The notes under the pieces are model-generated. The model was not told where the DNA came from. It worked only from the letters and a program-made list of their open reading frames with translations, and made no database searches. A DNA stretch of 64,000 nt, taken from positions 28,561,608 to 28,625,607 of the forward strand of contig CAMGYJ010000010.1 of the NCBI GenBank assembly GCA_946122785.1, written 5' to 3'. This document shows positions 45,509 to 56,500 of this stretch, in pieces. Numbering within the stretch: position 1 is the first letter of the stretch; the number at the start of each line of letters is the position of its first letter. Both the position numbers and the translations under genes were made by a program. This DNA comes from Linum tenue. Its lineage: Eukaryota; Streptophyta; Magnoliopsida; Malpighiales; Linaceae.

Positions 45509-48500
45509 ATGGCTACCAACGTTAATGACAACGAGCAACAACCTCCTCCTGATCCCCAAAACCCTCAGAATCAACCACAAAACTTCTACCAACTCGAAGA
45601 TCCTTTCTTTCTCCATGGATCTGAACAGCCTGGCCTTCTTTTGGTCAGGGAGAAGCTTACCTCTACCAATTACAACGATTGGAGCAGAGCAATGTACAAT
45701 GCTCTTGCTGCCAAGAACAAACTTGGGTTTGTTAATGGCCTCATTCCTGAGCCAACCCCCACAGATCTGTTACATGGTGCCTAGGTTCGCAACAACATTA
45801 TGATTCTTAGTTGGATACAGCAAGCAGTGGACTCAGAGATCAGAAAGACAATCCTCTCCAGCAAGACAGCTGCTGATGCTTGGAAGAGTCTGCAATCTAG
45901 GTATGGTTCTGGTGATCTTATTCGTGTTGCTGAGCTAGAAGAAGCCTTGTCTTCCTTACATCAGGGTAACCAGACAATCACAGAATATTATGGAACAGTC
46001 ATCACCTTAAAAGATGAACTAGATAATTACCAACCCTTGTTTCCCTGTGATTGCACTCCAACCAGCCATACTGAATGTCGTGCCATGAAAAAAGTGCTTG
46101 AATATCATGACACAAACTATGTAATCAAATTCCTAAGGGGTTTGAATGAAAACTATGCTTCTGTTCGAGCACAAGTTCTGTTTGGAGAAGAGCTACCAAC
46201 TATCAATAGGGTCTTTCAAAGACTCTTACAACATGAAAGACAGATCTATGGAACTCAGAAAGGAAAAATGGTTGCTACTGCTGCTTCAGACTCTCTTGCT
46301 ATGGGTGTTCAAGGAAGTAACAGGAGGTTTACTCCATCTGGTAAAAGACCTTTCTGTACTCACTGCAAAAAGGAAGGTCACACCATGGACATTTGTTATC
46401 ATATCCATGGCTGGCCACCTGGTATGACTCAGAGGACATCTAATCCTCCAGTAAGGTCCATTGAATGCACCTACTGCAAGAGAACAGGTCACACTGAGGA
46501 TAGATGCTACCAGAAACATGGTTTACCTCCACACTTGGCTTCCAGATCTGCTTCTTCCAACCCTAACAAAGGCAAGCAGACTGTTAACTCTGCTGTGGTT
46601 GAGTCCAATGATCAAGAAGTCAAGTTAACCAAGAAGGAATATGACAAGATCATGGCCTTAATGAACAGTCACCATGGTTCTTCTTTCTCAGCAGCTGCCT
46701 ATATTTCTCAGCCTCCATCTCCAGGTAAATTCCTTTACTCAATTCCCAGTAAAGGTCAGAATCTCAAGAATCCACATGATTGGATTTTGGACACAGGTGC
46801 CTCTGATCACATCACCTGCTCCTTGGCCTACTTATCTGACTATAAGACATTAGATAATGTCTTCATTACATTACCAACAGGGGCTCAAATCCAAGCCACC
46901 CACATTGGCACTGCCCATTGCAGTCCATACCTCACCCTTGAAGGGGTTCTTTTTGTACCCCATTTCACTTTCAACCTTGTTTCAGTGAGCAAGCTCACTA
47001 CCAGCAAACCCTTTCACTTGACAATTTACTCTGACTTTTGTCTCATACAGGACCTAGTGATGAAGAGAATGACTGGTTCTGCTAGGCTCGTCAATGGTCT
47101 TTACCACTTAGAAGTAGACTGCAAACCTAAACTCCTCACTGCTGCTAGGGCCATTGTTTTTGATCTTTGGCACTTTAGGTTAGGGCATGTTTCCCATACC
47201 AGAGTCCCTTACATTTCTCAATTTTGTACCTCCATACACACTTTTAAAGATCAGCCCTGTGATGTGTGTCACTTTGCAAAGCAAAGGAGACTTTCTTTTC
47301 CAATTAGCCAAACTGTAACACAAAGATGTTTCCAGTTGCTTCATGTGGATATTTGGGGGCCAAACCCTACTCCTACTTATGATGGCTTCAAGTATTTTTT
47401 GACTATTGTTGATGACTTCTCACGAATGACTTGGATACTTTTACTTAAACTCAAGTCAGAAGCTAGACCCAAACTCATTCACTTTTGCACTCAAGTCCAA
47501 ACACAATTCAAACAATCTGTCCAAAAGATTGGAAGTGACCAGGGTAAGGAGTTCCAGATGGATGATTTCTTCCAATCCACTGGTATTATTCATGAATTAT
47601 CTTGTGTGGAAACCCCACAAAAAAACAGCAGGGTAGAAAGAAAGCATCAGCACATACTTGCTGTTGCTAGAGCTCTTATGTTTCAAGCTGCTCTACCTGC
47701 TGGTTTCTGGGGTGACAGTGTCAAACATGCTGTATACCTCATAAATCGAGCCCCCACTCCTGTTCTGGACAACCAAACACCCTACCAGAAACTACACAAT
47801 GTCCCTCCTGACCTTACAGATTTAAAAGTTTTTGGCTCCCTGTGTTATGCCAGTACATTAGCAGGTCATAGAACCAAATTTGCTCCCAGAGCTAGGAAGG
47901 GTATTTTCCTTGGTTTTGTCTCAGGCATTAAAGGGTACAAGGTCTATGACCTGGTTTCTCATGACACCTTTTGTTTCACGAGATGTCATATTCTATGAGA
48001 GTCACTTCCCCTTTCAAAACCACTCTCCTACTCAATCTGATTCTACTGCTTTATTTCCCTACCCATTACCTTATTCTCAACCAGAAGATATCCCACCTAC
48101 TACTTCATTACCATCATCAACTCCCACTTCTACACCACATACCAGTACCCCACCACCTTCTCCAGACCCACCATCAACTCCACCTTCCCCTGATCACACT
48201 TCTACCTCATCAGCAGGCCCTTCTGCTCACTCTCCACCCTTATCTCCTACACCTCCTACTCCCCCTCCTCCCCCTCTCAGACGTTCTGACAGACAATCCA
48301 AACCCCCAGTCCACCTAACCAAAGACTACCATTGCTATCTCCTTCAACAAGCAGGCAAACCATGTCATTCTCCAAATTCACAGGTTCAAGACAAAAGGTA
48401 CTCTCTTTTCTCATCTATTTCTTATAACTCTCTTTCACCAGCCTACAAACACTTTGTTCTTACTCTATCCTCCTTTCATGATCCTAACACATACAAAGAG

Positions 48501-50039
48501 GCATCACTGTCAGCACAGTGGAATGCTGCTATGCAGCATGAAATAGGAGCTCTCCTCAAAAACAATACCTGGGATGTGGTCAACCTACCACCAGGTAAGA
48601 AGACCATTGGAAACAAATGGGTTTACAAAGTGAAGCTGAATTCAGATGCTACTTTGGACAAATTTCATGCCAGACTTGTTGCTAAGGGTCATACACAACA
48701 GGAAGGGGTAGATTATCAAGACACTTTTGCTCCAGTGATCAAGATGACTACTATGAGGTTGTTCTTAGCTATTGCTGCTCAGAGGAATTGGCATATTCAC
48801 CAATTGGATGTGAATAATGCATTTCTTCATGGTGATTTAAAGGAAGAAGTTTACATGTCCCTACCTAAAGGTTACAATCCACCTCCTGGTTTTACCAATC
48901 CAGTTTGCAAGCTAAAGAAGTCACTCTATGGCCTAAAACAAGCATCACGTCAGTGGTTCTCCAAACTGACAGATAAGCTCATCAGTTACAAGTTTGTTCA
49001 AAGTCAGGCTGATCATTCACTGTTCTATAAAGCTACTTCTACCAGCTACACCTGCATTCTCATATATGTCGATGATCTTGTACTTGGAGGAAATGATTTA
49101 CAAGAAATAGAAGCCCTGAAAACAGCTTTGCATTCAGAATTCAGCATCAAAGATATGGGGACTCTGAAATTTTTTCTTGGGATAAAGGTGGCCAGGAATG
49201 AAACTGGGATTCACATTTCTCAAAGGAAATACATATTGGAGATAATTGAAGAAGCAAATCTCATTGATTCTAAAACAGCAACCACACCAATGGATTACAA
49301 GCTCCACTTGTCTACAGAATGCTCTACACCATATGAAGACCCTGAGTTCTATAGAACATTGGTTGGTAAACTTATCTATCTCACAACTACCAGGCCTGAT
49401 ATAAGTTATGCGACTCAGCAATTGAGTCAATTCATGGCCAATCCTAGTGTACAACACTTCAAAGCAGTCCAGAGAGTCATTCGTTACCTCAAACAGGCTC
49501 TTGCAACAGGTCTTTTCTTCCCCAAGAACAACTCCTTCCAATTGAAGGCATTCTCAGACTCCGATTGGGCTGCTTGCATCGACACTCGCCGCTCAATTTC
49601 AGGCTTCTGCGTTTATCTGGGTGATTCCCTCATCTCTTGGAAGTGTAAGAAACAGAAGGCGGTTTCCCGATCTTCCCGTGAAGCAGAATACAGAGCACTT
49701 GCCTTCACCTCCTGCGAACTTCAATGGCTGCTCTATTTACTCAAGGATTTCCAAGTTCCACATGCTCACCCTGCCACCCTCTTCTGCGATAACCAGAGCG
49801 CTGTCTATATTGCCCAGAATCCGACATTCCACGAGCGCACTAAACATATCGAGCTCGAATGTCATCTGGTTTGTGAAAAATTGCAGAGCAACACCATCAA
49901 ACTCCTCCATGTCTCCAGCACTCATCAGTTGGCCGACCTCTTCACCAAGCCTCTATCTCCACCTCTATTTCGTTCCCTTCTCGTCAAGCTTGGTGTGCGC
50001 AATCTTTGCCCACCAGCTTGCGGGGGGGGTAACAGCTAG
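45509..50039 (+). pseudogene. Gag-Pol polyprotein of the plus-strand Copia (two lesions)
   Basis: Gag begins at 45,509 (M-A-T-N-V) and has the UBN2-type core (R-E-K-L-T-S-T-N-Y-N-D-W). A TAG at 45,782-45,784 replaces what is usually Trp, and the frame continues unchanged. Two zinc knuckles follow: CTHCKKEGHTMDIC and CTYCKRTGHTEDRC (46,355-46,510). Protease W-I-L-D-T-G-A-S-D-H is near 46,780; the integrase H-H-C-C region near 47,165-47,275; catalytic D (H-V-D-I-W-G), D (G-S-D-Q-G) and E (R-V-E-R-K-H) between 47,340 and 47,650. A T-run at 47,969-47,972 has gained one base, shifting the frame. Reverse transcriptase has an intact Y-V-D-D near 49,066, and RNase H D-S-D-W-A and F-C-D-N-Q-S. Stop at 50,037. 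Confidence 0.9.
50021..50029 (+). other. Polypurine tract of the plus-strand Copia
   Basis: CGGGGGGGG directly before the 3' LTR; primes plus-strand DNA in this family. Confidence 0.75.
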
Positions 50040-50357
50040 GGATTTCAAATCCCCAATTCCATTCAGCTCGACCGTTGGAGGAGAGCAGGACTCATCAATT
50101 GAAGAAGAAGAAGATTCGGTTTAACCAATACTCACCGTCTTGGCTTAAACTCATCGTTTTATCTTGTTTCCTTTACTGTGTCATTTTTGCTATCTCTCTG
50201 TACTAGCTTCGCTTTTCTGTCAAGTTTCCTATTGTTTCCTTTTCAAGTAAAGAGACAGCTTGTATCAGGAACTTGTCTTCTTCTGTAATGGCTTCAGTAT
50301 AAGAAGCAAAGTGATCAATGAGAAAGGCTTTAAGCCTTAGGGTTTCAACCTTTGTTA
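50030..50357 (+). repeat. 3' LTR of the plus-strand Copia
   Basis: 328 bp, same termini as the 5' LTR; about 7 substitutions between them. Confidence 0.9.
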
Positions 50358-50362
50358 GCTAA

Positions 50363-51189
50363 TGTTATGTCATGTAGGGAAGTTTTCAATGCAGACATAT
50401 AAGGGGTCAAGAGTAAGAACACCTCGCAAACTGGCCAATACACTATTTTTACCCAAAGTTTTCCCTTTTTCCCATTCCCCCTTCCGACAAATATTGGATT
50501 CCAGTAGAGAGGGGGGGGGGGGGGGGGGTCGATGGAAGAATCAGTGAATTCGTACATCGGATTTATGAGTTTTCAGATTTGTACATTGGGTTGAATGAAT
50601 TTGTGAATTTATTGTTTAAATTTGTTGATTCAAATTACGTATAATTTTGGATTACTTTGTAAACTTTAAAATGTTAGGTACTAAAACGTCATGGTTGAAA
50701 ACTTTTGGCACTTACTGCTATAGTTTTCAAGAAATTTCTTGGTAACAAAATAGAAACATAATTCATAATTTGCAAAGTACAAAAACTGTGGATACTGAAA
50801 TGGAATTCTGTATAAATCCTTGAATCGAACCTATTAATGACCTGACACATTACATTTTTTTTTATAATGTGACTAGCATATTGCATTTGATCCAAATAGA
50901 TTTAGAATAGATTAATTTGAATATTTATTTAGTAGATGATTGAATTAAATTGGGTGGATTATATTATTATTTGCCACAATGAGATTCCATTTACGGAAAT
51001 AAACCAAAACTGTGCACAAAGTTGGAGATGAAACCTATAGAAGGAGACAGTAAACGCAAATGGAAAACAGAGAGAGATTCAACAGAATAAAAAATGGTTG
51101 AAAGCAATGGGAATCCTTTGCTCGTCCGGAAAAAGGAGGCTGAAAAAGGTAACCAACAAGTTGATGGTCGTACGTACTATTCCAAATGT
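50363..51189. other. Intergenic, no gene seen
   Basis: Contains a G-run at 50,511-50,528 and AT-rich sequence; no coding frame supported. Confidence 0.4.
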
Positions 51190-52084
51190 GACAATGAAAC
51201 TCGAGTTGGAGTGTAACTATGGACTTGAAAGTGAGTTAAACGGATGAGTTCTCCCTTCAACATCAAGACGATTAATAACTATGCTTTTGTTAGGATCCAT
51301 AATATGTATACTGCATTCATTTTCTCGCTTCGAAGACTATTGGGAGACACTCTAGTACTTTTCATGGAACATATGTATATACCATCCTTGCAAACTTCCA
51401 ACTCGTGATTGTAAGTGCTCGAAAGTGACCGGTAAGCGAACCGTTTGGTCCACGACTCCGTATTTCATTAACCCCCATATCTCATGAGGAGTAGCTTCCA
51501 CATCTTTTATAATGTGAAAAACCGTCACAAACTATTCTTTCAACATAACGCACCATGTATCCGAATACCAGTTCCTCATCCCCGGGCACGAGCAATGGTC
51601 GTCGTTTCAAACACTTCTTTATTCACATCAAAGGAAACAATCACAGATTTTTCTCTTCTAGCCGAGTGATATCAGTAACAATTCTCGTTTCTGGATGTGT
51701 CTCTACGATGTTGATGAACATATTCGTAGTGACACTGATCCATGATCATATCATCATTAACCGTTAGTAATCTCTTCCATGAATCATTCCTCATGCTATT
51801 GACCTGATTCATCCAAGAACAAAATGAGCAAAATATGAATCAATCCATAAATTAATGGGCTCATAAGTCATAACAGCCAAATAGACAGTAGGGGAATTAG
51901 GAGCTTACCTCGTGATTTGTAAATTCAGGGGCATTGTTAAACTCCCAATATCCCTCGTCATCATCATCGTCATCTCATCTTCATCATACCTAGGTCTGGA
52001 ATTCATGCTAAATTCCAGCCTCCGCACAACTTTGTAGTCACGGGTAACCGGATCGAAGCCGAAACCCGTAAACTTGAAGTACGC
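51190..52084 (-). pseudogene. F-box protein pseudogene, C-terminal part (F-box associated domain)
   Basis: Minus strand, downstream half of a gene whose N-terminal half lies beyond the Copia insertion. The exon from 52,079 to 51,904 reads T-G-F-G-F-D-P-V-T-R-D-Y-K-V-V-R, the hallmark start of the F-box associated (FBA) region, and ends at a perfect donor ACGAG|GTAAGC. Further down (51,780-51,190) scattered FBA-like pieces appear in several frames: S-V-I-V-S-F-D-V-N-K-E-V-F, M-K-Y-G-V-V, and I-Y-I-C-S-M-K. Stops and frameshifts separate them, so this part is dead. FBA F-box proteins select substrates for SCF ubiquitin ligases. Confidence 0.75.
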
Positions 52085-52386
52085 TAACGATTTTGGATGT
52101 AAGATTGGGGAAAGGAGCTCATATAACAATGAGTCCTTCGTTCAGCTTATATAGCTGGACGTTGTAATTAAACCAAACTAAGATAGGGTCACTACATCAT
52201 TTGTCCAAATGAAACCAAACAGTGATATTTAACGACTAACTAACAATAAGAACTACGTTGCCATTTTGCCTCCACGACACCATTTCCTTCTTCTCTTCTT
52301 TCTTTGAGTCCTATTGTGATTAGGATTCCTCTGATATGTTAAGCCATACCAGCTGCAACTCAATCCTCTGTCCATCTACTCTGTCA
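52085..52386 (-). repeat. 3' LTR of the minus-strand Copia
   Basis: On the minus strand begins TGACAGAGTAGATGG after the purine tract CTTGAGGGGGA (plus 52,387-52,397) and ends CCAAAATCGTTA. Confidence 0.88.
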
Positions 52387-53281
52387 TCCCCCTCAAGTTG
52401 GTGGTATCAACTTGATCCCCAACTTGACCAGAAGTTCCTTCAATCTAAAACGATCAAGACCTTTTGTAAAAATATCTGCAAGTTTATCAAATTGTATTGA
52501 CATATTGCAGCTTGATCAATCCAATCTTCACCCTCTCCCTCGTAACATGAATGTCGATCTCAATATGCTTGGTTCTTTCTGTCAGCAATCTCTTCAGCCA
52601 TTCCACTTCACATACCAAATGAGCTAGTGCCCTATACTCGGCTTCTGAGGAAGACCATGAAACTGTAGTTTGCTTCTTCGTTTTTCAAGTCATCATTGAA
52701 GTTCCAAGAAAGGTGTTGTATCCTGTAATGGATCTTCGTGCGTCAGGACAGCTTGCCCAATCAGAATTACGATAACCAGTCATTTTCAATTCTACTTCAC
52801 TGTTGAAATGTATTCCTTGATTTGGTGAGGACTTTAGATACCTGAGTACCCTATAAGCAGCTTGTAGATGTTCAACACAAGGTGACATTTGATATTGAGA
52901 CGGCTGTTGCACAACAAAGGCTATGTCTGGCCTTGTGATGGTTAAGTAGTGCAATCTTCCTACCAGTCTCCTTTATACTTCTTGGTCTTCCAATGCCTTC
53001 CAACCAGTTTTTGCTGTTGTCAGGTTTGAAAGAACCGCAACGATTGGCGACGAAAAGGCTAGTGCAATCTTCCTACCAGTCTCTTTTATACTTCTTGATC
53101 TTCTAATGGCTTCCCTCTATAATTCAACTTCACTTTGGTGTCAATAGGTGTTTTACAACCCTTAGACTCAATGTAACAAGTGTCCTTCAATAACTCAATG
53201 CAATATTTCCTCTGACATACATCCAGACCACTTTTATTTCTAGTAACCTCTAAGCCAAGTAAGTATTTAAGGGGTCCCAGT

Positions 53282-53408
53282 TAGGGATGAAAATTTTATC
53301 CATACCTTACGCAAACCCATATGCACTTCACCCATACCCAACCCATTATCAATGGGTCTACTTGGGTTTGGGTATAATTATCCATGTGCGGGTAATTGCC
53401 ATCCCTAG
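53282..53408. mobile_element. hAT-type MITE, 127 bp, inside the minus-strand Copia
   Basis: TAGGGATGAAAATTTTATCC and GGTAATTGCCATCCCTA are inverted ends. Flanks GTCCCAGT and GTCCCAAT form an 8-bp duplication with one change. The centre is built of CCCATACCC/GGGTTTGGGT words. Confidence 0.8.
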
Positions 53409-54118
53409 TCCCAATAACTTAATCTTGAACTGCTTACTGAGAGCTGCCTTAACTTGTTCAATATCCTTCTGTGAATCTCCCCCTAGGATGATATAATCTA
53501 CCTACAATAGCAATACTGTATTTTTCTCATGAGTCCACTTAGTGAAAAGTGAGTAGTCTGATGCTGACTGTGAGAAGCCAAACTTCAGCATGAAACTTGT
53601 TAACTTGACAAACCATTGTCTTGATGCATGTTTAAGGCCATACAACGACTTCTTTAACATGCATGTCATCTTTTGATTATTCCCCGTAGGGACTTCTAAG
53701 CCAAATAGTATTTTCACATAAACCACTTCATCTAAGTCTTTATGCAAGAAAGCATTGGAAACATCCAACTGCTCTAAAACCTAGTGCTTGACACTTGCTA
53801 TAGCTAAGAAAGTCTTGACTGTGTTTATCTTTGCCACAGGGGAATAAGTATCAAGGAAATCTATTCCATAGACCTGTGTGTACCCTTTAGCCACTAATCT
53901 GGCTTTGTTCCTCTCCAATGATCCATCAGAGTTAAGCTTAATCTTATAAATCCACTTATTTCCAATTTCCTTTGCTCCTGGTGGTAATGGAACTATATCC
54001 CAAGTTTGATTTTCCTCCAATGCATGCATTTCTGTCTTCATAGCTCTATTCCAAACATCAGACTGTACTGCCTCATATTAGGACTTAGATTCTATTTGAT
54101 TCATAACATTAAGATTAA

Positions 54119-54515
54119 GGGGTCGTTTGGAGAACATGATTTGTATTGTGGATTTTAGCTTTAGAGAATTCAAATCTCTAAAATCTACGGTAATTAAATC
54201 TCTCATAATCAGAGAGATTTTATATATTGATTTGTGAGATTTTTTTCTCCTACCTTTTCTCTTTCTTTTATTTATTTATCATATTAAATATATTTATCAA
54301 CAAAGGTTTTCATATTTCTCGAACCATTCTAATTTTTTATTAAGGATAAACATGTTATTTAATATAAAATTAAATTTTTTATTTTCCTTGAATGTTAATA
54401 ATCACAGTTACCAAACAAGAAACATTTTAAAATCTATTTTCAACAATCCGAAGAGTTAGAATATTTAGAGTGTTGATAATCCATAGATTTAAACTCATAT
54501 TCTCCAAACGACCCC
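54119..54515. mobile_element. Tourist-like MITE, 397 bp, inside the minus-strand Copia
   Basis: GGGGTCGTTTGGAGAACATG at the left and the complement of CATATTCTCCAAACGACCCC at the right, flanked by TAA (54,116-54,118 and 54,516-54,518). Interior AT-rich with AAATCTCT/AGAGATTT words. Confidence 0.85.
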
Positions 54516-55672
54516 TAAGTGCATATCATCTATCCTATTTGTTTAAAGTATGGACACTCAAACATATTGGATACCTGGTAGTAGCATTGGCATTCCCAAA
54601 AGCCCCAAACTTGAGAGAGGGATTCAGTTGATAATCATTATATCTGCTTAGTAGAGTTTTGTGTCTAGGAGGTCTTCATGTCTCGGGTGCATTAGTTTCA
54701 TCCAGGTCAACATCAGCTTGTGGATAGAGTTCCTGCTCATCAGAGTCAATACATGTATAGTGATCACCAGTTGAGGAAGTTGGAATAATGGGTGTCACCT
54801 CTTGCTCAATATTCCCCCCTCATCTATGGAAGAATTTGACTTAGGAGGAGGTTTTGGAGGATTAGATGGAACACGTAGAAAAGGAATATGAAGTGGAGGT
54901 TCTGGTACTGGAATAGAAACAGGAGGGCATGAAGTAGTAGAAGATGGAGTAGGTAAGTCAGAATGATCAGGAACCTTGAAAGGTAGGATGTTCTCATAAA
55001 AAAATACATCTCTAGATATGAAAACCTTCTCGTGATGAATATCCAACACTTGATACCCTTCGATCCCAGCTGGTATCCCCAGGAACACACATTGTGTGGC
55101 TCGTGGAGCAAATTTTGTCCTACCATGGGCTAAGGTATTGGCATAACACAAGCATCCAAATACCTTCAAATGTCCCAGATGAGGGACTTGCTTATACTAA
55201 ACTTCAAAGGGTTTTTTGTTGTTAAGAAGGGGAGTTGGGATCCTGTTGATAAGGTATATTGCATGTAGAATAAAGTCACTCCAATACTGTAATGGTAAAC
55301 TAGATTGAAACTTCAAACATCTAGCAACATTCAAAATGTGTTGGTATTTCCTTGGGATGGGATACAGTCACATCCCTCAAGGAGGTTGTGAGTTTAACAA
55401 CCAAGGGCAATTTGGACAATGCAAAAAAGAATCTTATTAATTCCTTTCCTTTTTATATTATTTACATTTTGGGAAATTAAAACACATAATAAATACATGG
55501 TTTTATTTTAAAATTTAAATTCTATCACAAATATATTTCTCTCTCTTCCTTTTCCAGCAGCCACTGACTCCGACCGACAGACCTTCTCCGGAGAAATCCT
55601 TTAATCACACTCGCTCCGGGCACCTACAAAAAAGTACCACCCCGTCAATGCGCTAATGGTAATAATTTTTAT

Positions 55673-55930
55673 CTAGTGGTACGTAAAAACTACCAATGGT
55701 ATCACTAGTGAGTACTGGTACGCTACCACTAGTCACTGGTACGATACCACTAGTCATTGGTACTTACCAGTGAGCAGTGGTAGCGTACCAGTAGCGCCTA
55801 CCAGATGGTAGTGGTACCAAACGATAGTGGTATGCTACCACTAAGATTTGGGCACTATCATATGGTAGTACCACTAGCAGCTACCAGATGCTAGTGGTAT
55901 GCTACCATATGAAAATCAGTGCCACTAGTT
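55673..55930. repeat. Dense array of short GGTA...TACC palindromes
   Basis: AGTGGTA, TACCACT, GGTAGCGTACC, CTGGTACGCTACCACTAG and relatives recur about every 10-20 bp without a fixed period. The tract can fold on itself in many ways. Confidence 0.7.
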
Positions 55931-56199
55931 TGAAATAAAAAAAACAGATATGAAAAAAAAGGGATGAGGAAAGGGGGAGTTTGTGACATCGCGCAGGGAC
56001 CTCGTGGCAGTGGTGGTGGGAGGTAGATGCGACGTCTCCACCGTCGGAGGGATGGCGATGCAGCGGTGGTGGGAGGGCGACAAGAGGGTTGCGGCAGTGG
56101 TGGGAGGCGGAGGGCACAACGAGGCGGTGGGAGGGCTGCGACGTGGGGCTGTGGCGATGCGGTGGTGGGAGGCGGAGGACGCAACGGGGCGACGGGAGG

Positions 56200-56295
56200 A
56201 CTTCGGCTGTGTTGGCGGCAGAGAGAGAGAGAGAGGGAAGAGATGGGAGGAGGAAGAAGAAGACGTAGAAGAAGAGATAATTATTGGTGATGGCG

Positions 56296-56345
<50 letters not shown>

Positions 56346-56464
56346 AATAGAAGGCCGGAGGACTCCGGCGATGTTTGCGGCAGAGAGAGAGAGAGAGAGG
56401 GAAGAGATGGGAGGAGGAAGAAGAAGAAGACGTAGAAGAAGAGATAATTGTTGGTGATGGTGGT

Positions 56465-56492
<28 letters not shown>
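56200..56492. repeat. Duplicated GA-rich block inside the Mutator-like element
   Basis: GAAGAGATGGGAGGAGGAAG, GACGTAGAAGAAGAGATAAT and TTGGTGATGG occur in the same order twice, about 165 bp apart, each followed by a GA microsatellite (56,300-56,341 and 56,466-56,490). Confidence 0.75.

Positions 56493-56500
<8 letters not shown>

Larger units (their letters stand above)
45142..50357 (+). mobile_element. Copia LTR retrotransposon, nearly complete (5.2 kb)
   Basis: Two 328-bp LTRs (45,142-45,469 and 50,030-50,357) differ at about 7 positions, roughly 2%. Flanks are GTTAA and GCTAA, a 5-bp duplication with one change. The tRNA-Met primer site, one gag-pol reading and a G-rich purine tract are all in place. 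The order protease, integrase, reverse transcriptase, RNase H identifies Ty1/Copia. Two lesions (a stop and a one-base gain) prevent a full-length polyprotein. The LTR termini are TAACA...TGTTA, not the usual TG...CA. It lies about 0.6 kb beyond the 3' end of the membrane-protein gene. Confidence 0.92.
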
